This document shows, one piece after another, positions 1-5,427 of a stretch of DNA of 5,427 nucleotides (its first letter is position 1; each line of letters opens with the position of its first letter). Origin of the DNA: an uncultured Clostridia bacterium. Lineage in GTDB: Bacteria > Bacillota > Clostridia > Oscillospirales > CAG-272. The position numbers were made by a program, and so were the translations under genes. The notes under the pieces are model-generated. The model had not been told where the DNA came from. It saw only the letters and a list, made by a program, of their open reading frames with translations, and did not search any database. The DNA is taken from positions 1 through 5,427 of the forward strand of contig CAMGRB010000112.1 in NCBI GenBank assembly GCA_946061315.1, in the 5' to 3' direction.

Positions 1-715
1 CTTTTGCATAGGTTACGGGGATTACGTCGGCGGCTCCGTTTTCATAAAGCAGTTTTGCGCAGGCGTAAAGTGTTGCTCCCGTTGTCATAACGTCGTCAAC
101 GAGGAAAAACTTCTTCCCCGAAACGTATTGAGCGTTTATGATTTTATAAGATTTTTGTGCGTTTTTAAGTCTTTCTCTTTTATCAAGATCTTTTTGGTCG
201 TCTTTTCCGCAGTTTGCAAAGAGCCTTACCGATTTTATGCCGAGCTTTGCCGAAAGAGCGTTTGCAAGGCGTTTTACGTGATCAAAGCCGTACTTTGAAA
301 TTCCGCTTCTTTTCCTTGACGGATACGTAATTTCATACTCCGAGGGATTTATATTGTGAAGATTGCAGATATAAAGCAGTCTTTTCTTTATCTCCTCGGC
401 GCAAAAATCAATGGAATCACGGTAGCCCTGACGTTTTATTTCGTAAACGATATTGTTCATTTGATTGCCGAGCGAAGAATCGTAAAACACGGACCAAGAC
501 GCAACGCCGTGGCTTATTGATTTTACTTTTTCGGGCAAACACATACAGTATTCTCTGTCATAGGAGCATCTTTTGCATTTTATGTTTACTTGATTTTCCC
601 ACAGTTCAGAGCATTTTTCGCAAAACGGCTCCTTTTCGTCGTAGGAAATGAGCTCGCCGCAAATTATGCACTTTCTCGTTATAAAAGTTCTCTTAATTAT
701 TTCGGATAGTTTCAT
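1..715 (-). CDS. comF: ComF-family phosphoribosyltransferase, C-terminal end cut by the window edge
   Basis: My reading of the minus strand gives an unbroken frame from ATG at 715 to the left edge, 238 codons with no stop. The N-terminus holds a zinc-ribbon-like cysteine set: C16-x2-C19, C32-x2-C35, C47-x2-C50 and C57-x-C59. A type I phosphoribosyltransferase fold follows, with the PRPP-binding loop V206-D-D-V-M-T-T-G-A214. This cysteine cluster plus PRTase loop defines the ComF/GntX family. ComF is needed for DNA uptake during transformation in Bacillus subtilis, but homologues are widespread in non-competent bacteria and the substrate here is unknown. Family members are usually 220-250 residues, so only a few residues should be missing. 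The start lies inside the last codons of recD2 (23-base overlap), with a weak GAGGCAGGA upstream, which suggests translational coupling. Family call is firm; a competence role is not shown. Confidence 0.9.
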   Translation of the reverse strand, partial: MKLSEIIKRTFITRKCIICGELISYDEKEPFCEKCSELWENQVNIKCKRCSYDREYCMCLPEKVKSISHGVASWSVFYDSSLGNQMNNIVYEIKRQGYRDSIDFCAEEIKKRLLYICNLHNINPSEYEITYPSRKRSGISKYGFDHVKRLANALSAKLGIKSVRLFANCGKDDQKDLDKRERLKNAQKSYKIINAQYVSGKKFFLVDDVMTTGATLYACAKLLYENGAADVIPVTYAK

Positions 716-2915
716 TTTCCTGCCTCAAAAAAGCTTCAAGTCCCGTATTTCTGCGTATCTGCTCGTTGTTGTCTATCATTCTGTAAAATACATCTTTTTT
801 GCCGATGACTATAACCATATTTTCCGCCCTTGTTATAGCGGTATATAGCAAATTTCTCGTAAGCAACATAGGCGCATACTGCGAAAGAGGTATTATAACT
901 ATCGGATATTCGCTACCCTGGCTTTTATGTACCGTTATCGCATATGCGTGTTCAAGCTCTTCAAGCATAGACGTTTCGTAGCGCACTTTTTTCTCGTCAA
1001 AGTTGACTAAAATGCCCTCGTCCGAATCCGCTTCCTCAATCACTCCTATTTCGCCATTGAAAATACCCGTTCCGTCCTCGCCGTAGCGTTCCCACTCAAC
1101 GTCGTAATCGTTGCGTATCTGCATAACCTTATCGCCCGTGCGAAATACACGCCCCGCGGGAGTTGTTATCTCGCTTTTTTTCGGTGACGCAGAGTTTAAC
1201 CTGCCCTGAAAGAAGGAATTAAGATTTACCGTTCCGCAAACTCCTTTTTTGGAAGGGGTTATTATCTGAATACCGTCAAATACCGTCTTTGAAAACTTTT
1301 TGGGTATTCTCGATGCGCAAAGCTCTGCAATATACGAAGGAATATCGCCCTCGTCCTTTGAAACGAAGAAGAAATCTTCGCTTTTTGCGGTAAGATTGGG
1401 GTATTTTCCGTTGTTTATAAGGTGAGCGTTTACGACGATACCGCTGTTTTCGGACTGACGGAATATCTCGTTAAGGAAAGTTACGCAAAAACACTCCGAG
1501 TTTATAACGTCTTTTAAGACGTTGCCCTCTCCGACAGAGGGGAGCTGATTTACGTCGCCTATCAAAATAAGCCTTGCGCCCGGCTTTATTGCACGAAGGA
1601 AGGAATCCATAAGCGGCACGTCAATCATTGAAGCCTCGTCAACTATAATTACGTCCTCTTTCAAAAGATTGTTCTCGTTGCGCATAAAAACGGCTTCGTC
1701 TTCGCCGTCCTGTGATGAGGTCATCTCAAGCAGACGGTGTATCGTCTTTGCCTCACAAGAGGTAGCCTCGCTCATTCTTTTGGAGGCTCTGCCCGTCGGA
1801 GCACAAAGCGCATATCTCATTCCTATCTTTTCAAATATGCGTATAAGCGCTTTTATAACGGTTGTTTTGCCCGTTCCGGGTCCTCCCGTTATTACGGACA
1901 CACCGTACAAAAGAGAGGCTTCTATAGCCTTTCTCTGCATTTTTGCGTACTGTATGCCGCACTCTGCCTCTATCGTTTCTACCAACGAATAAACGTTTTC
2001 TATATCCGTTCGTATAGCCCTGTTTTCAAGCACAAGAAGCTTTCTTGCAATATACTTTTCCGCATCGTAGGAGGTCTTTTTATATACCTCTACTCCGTCC
2101 TCACGGTTTACAAGACAAATTCCGTCGCCCTTGCCCATTGACAAAAGCTTTTTTTGTACTCTGCTCTCATCGACCCCTATAAGAGATGCGGCGGCGGAGC
2201 ACAGTTTATCCGCTTTTACGTACGTATGTCCGTCACGTGAGGAAAAAACGCCAAGCGAATACTGTATTGCACACTTTATGCGCTCCTCGCTCTCGGGCTC
2301 TATTCCGACAGACTGCGCCATCTGGTCGGCTCTCTTAAAGGATATACCGTAAAAATCGGAACAAAGACGGTAAGGATTTTCCCTTATCATATTAAGAGCG
2401 TTTCTTCCCCACTTTTTGTATATACGCATAACCGTTGCCGCAGGGATAGTGTCCTTGCAAAAATCGAGAATTTCACGCACTCCCGCTTTTTCCTTGAAGT
2501 CCTCGCTCATCTCAAACGCCTTTTTTCTTGAAATGCCTCTTATCTGCACAAGCCATTCTGGGTGGTCGGATATTACGTTAAAGCTCTCGTCGCCGTACTG
2601 CTCCACTATTTTTTCGGCTATTTTCGGTCCTATGCCCTTTATCGCCCCCGATGAGAGATATTTAAGCATTTCCCCCTTGCCTTTTGGGATAAGTTTTTCG
2701 TATTTTTCTACCTTTAACTGTCTGCCGTAAACCGAATGAGTTACATAATTTCCGTACACCTTTACTCTGTCCCCTGCGGTAAGATACGGCATTATTCCGA
2801 CGGCGGTTATAAGTTCTCCGTTGTCCGCTTCTATATCGCAAACACAGTATCCGCTGTCATTGCTCTGAAATATAACCGAATCAACACTACCACTCACCTC
2901 TGTCATATCGGACAC
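693..2915 (-). CDS. recD2: RecD2-type ATP-dependent DNA helicase (SF1B)
   Basis: A 740-residue helicase of the RecD2/YrrC type, a 5'-3' single-strand translocase that acts in DNA repair and replication without RecB and RecC. Numbering from the GTG at 2915: an OB-like N-terminus (about 1-80); helix-hairpin-helix segments near 87-108 (GAIKGIGPKIAEKI) and 121-137; Walker A GGPGTGKTT at 344-352; motif Ia APTGRASKR near 372-380; Walker B VDEAS at 425-429; motif III GDVNQLPS at 453-460; motif IV FRQ at 485-487; the UvrD_C_2-type HKSQGSEY at 663-670; and motif VI YTAITRA at 691-697. The HhH-bearing N-terminus separates RecD2 from the RecBCD subunit RecD, and the length fits the family (about 700-800). 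All motor motifs look intact. It has its own promoter and is followed by overlapping comF. A GTG at 2924 would give 743 residues, but that codon sits inside the ribosome binding site; ATG at 2906 is a third option. Confidence 0.95.
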   Translation of the reverse strand: MSDMTEVSGSVDSVIFQSNDSGYCVCDIEADNGELITAVGIMPYLTAGDRVKVYGNYVTHSVYGRQLKVEKYEKLIPKGKGEMLKYLSSGAIKGIGPKIAEKIVEQYGDESFNVISDHPEWLVQIRGISRKKAFEMSEDFKEKAGVREILDFCKDTIPAATVMRIYKKWGRNALNMIRENPYRLCSDFYGISFKRADQMAQSVGIEPESEERIKCAIQYSLGVFSSRDGHTYVKADKLCSAAASLIGVDESRVQKKLLSMGKGDGICLVNREDGVEVYKKTSYDAEKYIARKLLVLENRAIRTDIENVYSLVETIEAECGIQYAKMQRKAIEASLLYGVSVITGGPGTGKTTVIKALIRIFEKIGMRYALCAPTGRASKRMSEATSCEAKTIHRLLEMTSSQDGEDEAVFMRNENNLLKEDVIIVDEASMIDVPLMDSFLRAIKPGARLILIGDVNQLPSVGEGNVLKDVINSECFCVTFLNEIFRQSENSGIVVNAHLINNGKYPNLTAKSEDFFFVSKDEGDIPSYIAELCASRIPKKFSKTVFDGIQIITPSKKGVCGTVNLNSFFQGRLNSASPKKSEITTPAGRVFRTGDKVMQIRNDYDVEWERYGEDGTGIFNGEIGVIEEADSDEGILVNFDEKKVRYETSMLEELEHAYAITVHKSQGSEYPIVIIPLSQYAPMLLTRNLLYTAITRAENMVIVIGKKDVFYRMIDNNEQIRRNTGLEAFLRQENETIRNN

Positions 2916-2921
2916 GGAAAA

Positions 2922-2930
2922 CACCCCCTT
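2922..2930 (-). promoter_or_regulatory. Ribosome binding site that decides the recD2 start
   Basis: On the minus strand AAGGGGGTG is followed by six bases (TTTTCC) and then GTG at 2915. The upstream in-frame GTG at 2924-2922 is the last three bases of this purine-rich element, so it cannot be both ribosome binding site and start codon. The 6-base spacer favours GTG 2915; the ATG at 2906 would be about 15 bases away, which is too far. This is inference from spacing only. Confidence 0.55.
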
Positions 2931-2945
2931 TTCATTATCATATTG

Positions 2946-2974
2946 ATTTTATCACATAAAGCAGTTTTATTCAA
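2946..2974 (-). promoter_or_regulatory. Sigma-70/sigma-A type promoter for recD2-comF
   Basis: On the minus strand a -35 box TTGAAT (2974-2969) is separated by exactly 17 bases from a -10 box TAAAAT (2951-2946), five of six matches to TATAAT. A TGA directly before the -10 makes it an extended -10 (TGn). Transcription would start near 2939, giving a leader of about 24 bases before GTG 2915. The -35 box lies in the tail just beyond the metK hairpin, so terminator and promoter are packed back to back. Confidence 0.65.
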
Positions 2975-2978
2975 GTAT

Positions 2979-3012
2979 AAAATGCGCCTCGGTCAAAATC
3001 GAGGCGCATTTT
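2979..3012 (-). terminator. Intrinsic terminator after metK
   Basis: A perfect 13-base-pair inverted repeat (2979-2991 with 3000-3012, core GCGCCTCG/CGAGGCGC) with an 8-base loop begins directly after the metK stop codon (3015-3013). In the metK direction the stem ends in TTTT followed by ATACTTG, a short U-tract. In the opposite direction a run of six T (3009-3014) follows the GC core, so the hairpin could also stop plus-strand transcription. It separates metK from the recD2-comF unit. Confidence 0.8.
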
Positions 3013-4188
3013 TTATTTCAGAAGTTCGTTTCTCATTTTGTCGGCGAGGTCGGTCTTTTCCCAGAGGAACTCCGGCTCTTCTCTGCCGACGTGGCCGTAA
3101 GCGGCGGTCTTTTTGTAGATCGGGCGGCGCAAATCGAATTTATTTATTATTGCGCTCGGTCTTAAATCGACGTTGTTATTTACAAACTCCGCTATTTTAT
3201 CGTCGCTTACCTTGCCCGTGCCAAAAGTATCTATCATAACGGAAACGGGTCTTGCAACGCCTATTGCGTACGCTATCTGAACCTCGCATTTATCGGCAAG
3301 ACCTGCGGCTACTACGTTTTTGGCAATATATCTTGCGGCGTACGATGCGCTCCTGTCCACTTTTGTAGGATCCTTACCCGAAAATGCCCCACCGCCGTGG
3401 CGTGCATATCCGCCGTATGTATCAACGATTATCTTTCTGCCGGTAAGTCCCGTATCGGCGCACGGCCCGCCGACTACAAAGCGCCCTGTCGGGTTTACGT
3501 ATATCTTTGTTGCGCCGTCCATCATTTCCATGGGTATTACGGGCAAAATGACGTTTTCTATAATATCGTGCCTTATGGCTTCAAGCTCAACGTAAGGGCT
3601 GTGCTGTGATGAGATAACTATGGTATCTATTCTTACGGGTTTACCGTCGTCGTACTCTACCGTAACCTGCGTTTTTCCGTCAGGACGAAGATACGGCATA
3701 ATACCGTCCTTTCTTACGTCGGTAAGTCTTTTTGCAAGCTTGTGCGCAAGGGAAATAGGAAGCGGCATAAGCTCCTTTGTTTCGTTGCAGGCAAAGCCGA
3801 ACATAAGCCCCTGGTCGCCCGCTCCGTTTTCGTCGCCGTCCTCGCCGCTTTTTGCCTCGGCTGATTTATCAACACCCATTGCAATATCGGGCGACTGCTC
3901 GTGTATTGAGGTGACTACTGCGCACGTATCGGCATCAAAGCCGTACTTTGCTCTGTCGTAGCCTATATCGCGAACGGTCTTTCTTACTATTCCGGGAATA
4001 TCGACGTAAGCGTTTGTCGTTATCTCGCCCATTACGTTTACTATGCCCGTTGTACAAAAGGTTTCGCAGGCAACTCTCGAATACGGGTCCTGCTCGAGCA
4101 AGGCATCAAGTATTGCGTCTGATATCTGATCGCATATTTTATCGGGATGTCCTTCCGTTACGGATTCGGACGTAAAAAGTTTCTTCAT
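3013..4188 (-). CDS. metK: S-adenosylmethionine synthetase (methionine adenosyltransferase)
   Basis: Complete 391-residue cytoplasmic enzyme that joins methionine and ATP to make S-adenosylmethionine, releasing phosphate and pyrophosphate; the active site forms between subunits and the enzyme is usually a tetramer. Visible signatures: the N-terminal ATP-contact motif GHPDK at 13-17 (H14 and K17 are the expected catalytic and phosphate-binding residues); the [10 protein letters not shown] signature at 122-131 after the mobile loop; and the glycine-rich [17 protein letters not shown] at 265-281 with its lysines. Length is normal (about 380-400) and no key residue is missing. The ATG at 4188 has a near-perfect ribosome binding site, AAGGAGG at 4200-4194, five bases upstream. 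A SAM-I riboswitch remnant and terminator lie immediately upstream, so the enzyme that makes SAM was feedback-controlled by SAM, as in many Firmicutes. A strong hairpin follows the stop codon, so metK is probably monocistronic. Confidence 0.98.
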   Translation of the reverse strand: MKKLFTSESVTEGHPDKICDQISDAILDALLEQDPYSRVACETFCTTGIVNVMGEITTNAYVDIPGIVRKTVRDIGYDRAKYGFDADTCAVVTSIHEQSPDIAMGVDKSAEAKSGEDGDENGAGDQGLMFGFACNETKELMPLPISLAHKLAKRLTDVRKDGIMPYLRPDGKTQVTVEYDDGKPVRIDTIVISSQHSPYVELEAIRHDIIENVILPVIPMEMMDGATKIYVNPTGRFVVGGPCADTGLTGRKIIVDTYGGYARHGGGAFSGKDPTKVDRSASYAARYIAKNVVAAGLADKCEVQIAYAIGVARPVSVMIDTFGTGKVSDDKIAEFVNNNVDLRPSAIINKFDLRRPIYKKTAAYGHVGREEPEFLWEKTDLADKMRNELLK

Positions 4189-4204
4189 AATATCCTCCTT
4201 GAAT

Positions 4205-4231
4205 AAAAAAATCTCACGGAGAGCGTGAGAT
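4205..4231 (-). terminator. Riboswitch-controlled intrinsic terminator upstream of metK
   Basis: On the minus strand ATCTCACG (4231-4224), a 5-base loop CTCTC and CGTGAGAT (4218-4211) form an 8-base-pair stem running straight into a T run (through 4205), a textbook Rho-independent terminator 17 bases before the metK start codon. Its upstream arm can instead pair with the riboswitch P1 3' strand: GGAGA with TCTCC, and GAGA with TCTC, around a small bulge. That is the expected antiterminator. High SAM should favour the terminator and shut metK off. Confidence 0.85.
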
Positions 4232-4265
4232 ATATATTTCTCTCATCTCCCGGAATTGGCACCTT
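4232..4265 (-). promoter_or_regulatory. SAM-I (S-box) riboswitch, 3' part only
   Basis: Read on the minus strand, 4265-4239 gives AAGGTGCC, AATTCC, GGGAGATGAGAGA: the conserved 3' end of the S-box aptamer (the GGTGCCAATTCC block, then the GATGAGAG strand that closes P1). It is followed by the terminator and metK, the standard arrangement. The 5' half that should lie at about 4266-4350 is absent: I find no counterpart of the P1 5' strand, the GAGGGACTGGCCC-like block or the GATGAAGCCCGGCAACC-like block; that DNA encodes a recombinase on the other strand instead. As it stands the element could not bind SAM. I infer it was intact in the source genome and is cut by the junction. The metK promoter is also missing. 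Confidence 0.85.
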
Positions 4266-4906
4266 GTCAAAAGATACGACAGAAGATTTGGAAAGAAAAT
4301 CTTGTGTTTATGCTTGACCGCCCAAAAGCATCGCGTTCGCTTCCAAAAGTGCTTTCCGTACAGCAGGTGGAAACGCTTTTGAGCGTGGTAGATACGTCTA
4401 CTCCCATCGGAAAACGCGACGCAGCTCTTTTTGAAATGATTTATTCCTGCGGGCTTCGCATAAGCGAGGCGTGCACTCTGCTTGTAGACAATCTTCATTT
4501 GAACGAACAGCTTGTTATGGTCTGCGGAAAAGGCGACAAGGAGCGGATTGTTCCGTTTGGCGAAGCAGCAAAGAAAAAACTTGAAGCGTATCTTGATGAC
4601 GGACGGCCTGATCTGGTGGGAAGAAAAGTTGTCCGCGAAGTTTTTGTAAACTACAAGGGCGATCCTATTTCACGGAAGGGCGTGTGGAAGCGCTTTCAGG
4701 AACTGGAGGCACTTTCCGGCGTTACGTCCAAGGTGCATACTCTCCGTCATTCGTTTGCAACTCATCTTCTTGCCGGCGGTGCGGACTTGCGTTCGGTGCA
4801 GGAACTGCTTGGTCATTCTGATCTTGCCACTACGCAGATTTATACGCATGTTGACGACAATCAACTTTCCGCTTATCATAAAAAGTACTTTCCGGGACAT
4901 GAATGA
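4256..4906 (+). CDS. xerD: Xer-type tyrosine recombinase, N-terminal domain missing (XerD-like)
   Basis: The catalytic domain of a tyrosine recombinase of the XerC/XerD group, which resolves chromosome dimers at dif sites. Counting from the TTG at 4256 (216 residues), the active-site set is complete: R68 (GLRISEA), K92 (GKGDKER), H161 and R164 (HTLRH), H187 (LGHSD) and the nucleophile Y196 (QIYTHV). Xer proteins are about 290-310 residues, so roughly 90 N-terminal residues, the SAM-like core-binding domain, are absent. Recognisable family sequence starts near 4300 (ENLVFMLDRPK, the usual linker); the first codons (4256-4265) are antisense to the riboswitch remnant and are not native. No ribosome binding site precedes the TTG; ATG 4310 would be the next start. 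The gene is therefore a 3' fragment cut at the junction rather than a short protein. The HTLRHSFATHLL and STQIYTHV-like wording favours XerD over XerC, without certainty. A lipoprotein gene follows 39 bases downstream. Confidence 0.85.
   Translation: MAPCQKIRQKIWKENLVFMLDRPKASRSLPKVLSVQQVETLLSVVDTSTPIGKRDAALFEMIYSCGLRISEACTLLVDNLHLNEQLVMVCGKGDKERIVPFGEAAKKKLEAYLDDGRPDLVGRKVVREVFVNYKGDPISRKGVWKRFQELEALSGVTSKVHTLRHSFATHLLAGGADLRSVQELLGHSDLATTQIYTHVDDNQLSAYHKKYFPGHE
4262..4300. other. Probable chimeric junction between two genomes
   Basis: To the left, a SAM-I riboswitch keeps only its 3' half, up to AAGGTGCC at 4265-4258. To the right, a Xer recombinase keeps only its catalytic domain, recognisable from about 4300. 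Coding strand flips here, and the apparent lineage changes from Clostridia-like to spirochaete-like. No transposase, terminal inverted repeat or target duplication is visible. The exact breakpoint cannot be fixed by eye; it lies between the end of the riboswitch match and the start of the recombinase match, probably within a few bases of 4265. Confidence 0.7.
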
Positions 4907-4945
4907 CGTTTTTGTCGCTTTTTTCCGTGGAATAGGGAGGCTTTT

Positions 4946-5427
4946 ATGATAAAAAGAACGGCTGCTGTATGCGGCATACTTTTTGCTCTTTCCGTTGCGT
5001 TTTCTTCCTGCGGATTTTCCAATAAATCAATTGTGCGTATGCAGCATCTTGAGGAAGGCGTTGACCATCCGACGTCAGTTGAAGAACTGAAAGATGCAAT
5101 TTCAAAATACCAGAAGCGCGTTGCAGACGTGCAGATTGCGCAGTCGCAGATAGGAATCTGGTATAAGATTTTGGGAACTCGCGACCTTGACACGAAAATG
5201 TACGGCGAGGCGATGAAATGCTTTGAGAGCGCGCTTCAGTATTATCCTGACAATCAGAACCTGTATTATTACGTTGGAATTTGCGCCGGATATATGAGCC
5301 ATTCCGCCCTTGATTTTAACGCGGAAGGAAGTTCCGTAAAAAAAATGAATTACCTTAAGCTTGCCGAATCTTCCTATCTTCGCGCAATAGAAATTGAGCC
5401 GCGATTTTCCAGCGCGCTCTATGCGCT
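4946..5427 (+). CDS. TPR-containing lipoprotein, 3' end beyond the window
   Basis: An open frame runs from ATG at 4946 to the right edge (160 complete codons, no stop), with a strong ribosome binding site AGGGAGG at 4934-4940, five bases upstream. Residues 1-22 form a lipoprotein signal: K3-R4, a hydrophobic stretch, then F19-S20-S21-C22-G23. The lipobox is looser than the L-A/S-G/A-C rule, as spirochaete lipoproteins often are, so I expect a lipid-anchored envelope protein. Two tetratricopeptide-like helical pairs follow: one around 89-120 (YGEAMKCFESALQYYPDN, then a tyrosine-rich helix) and one near 139-160 (LAESSYLRAIEIEPRF). TPR repeats usually bind other proteins; the partner is unknown. 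The 39-base gap after xerD shows no terminator, so the two genes are probably co-transcribed. I do not recognise a named gene. Confidence 0.8.
   Translation, partial: MIKRTAAVCGILFALSVAFSSCGFSNKSIVRMQHLEEGVDHPTSVEELKDAISKYQKRVADVQIAQSQIGIWYKILGTRDLDTKMYGEAMKCFESALQYYPDNQNLYYYVGICAGYMSHSALDFNAEGSSVKKMNYLKLAESSYLRAIEIEPRFSSALYA

Noticed and set aside
1669..2352. Plus-strand open frames inside recD2 (for example 1669-1992, 1737-2141, 2131-2352)
   Set aside because: They lie antisense to a long helicase frame with every family motif, have no convincing ribosome binding sites and match nothing recognisable.
2736..3239. Plus-strand open frame spanning the recD2 start, the intergenic gap and the metK end
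   Set aside because: It crosses the metK terminator and recD2 promoter and is antisense to two well-supported genes; its arginine-rich composition is a by-product of the opposite strand.
4205..4231. Inverted repeat beside a tyrosine recombinase, as a possible recombination (dif or att) site
   Set aside because: The repeat is fully explained as the riboswitch terminator: T run, position just before the metK ribosome binding site, and pairing with the P1 strand. It does not resemble the two 11-bp arms of a dif site.
4264..4310. Frameshift in the 5' part of the recombinase: the other frame reads LSKDTTEDLERK, and one extra A in the A run at 4296-4299 would join it to the linker
   Set aside because: The existing frame (KENLVFMLDRPK) already fits the Xer linker, and neither upstream reading clearly matches the family. 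With so little native sequence before the junction the frameshift cannot be supported.
4232..4310. Insertion of a mobile element carrying the recombinase upstream of metK
   Set aside because: The recombinase is itself truncated at the boundary, is of the housekeeping Xer type, and no terminal repeats, target duplication or cargo typical of an integrative element are seen.
4266..4360. A degenerate 5' half of the SAM riboswitch overlapping the recombinase
   Set aside because: I looked on the minus strand for the conserved P1 5' strand and the GGGACTGGCCC and GATGAAGCCCGGCAACC blocks and found none; this stretch is good Xer coding sequence on the plus strand.
4214..4498. Minus-strand open frame covering the junction, as a possible small gene upstream of metK
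   Set aside because: It is antisense to the recombinase catalytic domain and passes through the riboswitch terminator; no recognisable protein features.
4256..4906. Naturally short, stand-alone catalytic-domain recombinase
   Set aside because: Its start would be a TTG lying within the antisense of a riboswitch element with no ribosome binding site. Truncation at the junction explains it more simply.

Overview
This window looks like two unrelated pieces of bacterial DNA meeting near position 4265. The left four fifths (1 to about 4265) is read entirely on the minus strand and looks like a Clostridia-type Firmicute. It carries metK (S-adenosylmethionine synthetase) behind the 3' half of a SAM-I (S-box) riboswitch with its intrinsic terminator, then recD2 (RecD-like SF1 DNA helicase), then a ComF-family phosphoribosyltransferase that runs off the left edge. 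The S-box leader on metK, the strong AGGAGG ribosome binding site and the metK-recD2-comF order all fit Clostridia. The right fifth (about 4265 to 5427) is read on the plus strand. It holds a Xer-type tyrosine recombinase lacking its N-terminal DNA-binding domain, then the start of a TPR lipoprotein. The lipoprotein's loose lipobox (F-S-S-C) and the recombinase wording suggest a spirochaete, most likely Treponema-like; this assignment is inferred from recall of family sequences.

Layout, in the order of minus-strand transcription: riboswitch remnant (4265-4232), terminator (4231-4205), metK (4188-3013), a strong hairpin just after its stop (3012-2979), a well-formed promoter with an extended -10 (2974-2946), recD2 (2915-693), and comF (715 to beyond 1) overlapping the end of recD2 by 23 bases. 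metK is thus its own SAM-controlled unit, and recD2-comF form a second, probably translationally coupled unit. On the plus strand: xerD-like 3' part (to 4906), a 39-base gap with an AGGGAGG ribosome binding site, and the lipoprotein (4946 to beyond 5427), probably one operon.

The most notable observation is the junction. The riboswitch loses its whole 5' half at the same place where the recombinase loses about 90 N-terminal residues, and neither missing half is present in the window. Two features broken at one point, with gene orientation and apparent lineage also switching there, is best explained by a chimeric join (assembly or library artefact); a real rearrangement in one genome is less likely but possible. 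Apart from that, the gene content is ordinary housekeeping, and I see no new biological system. No stretch over 300 bases is without a gene.
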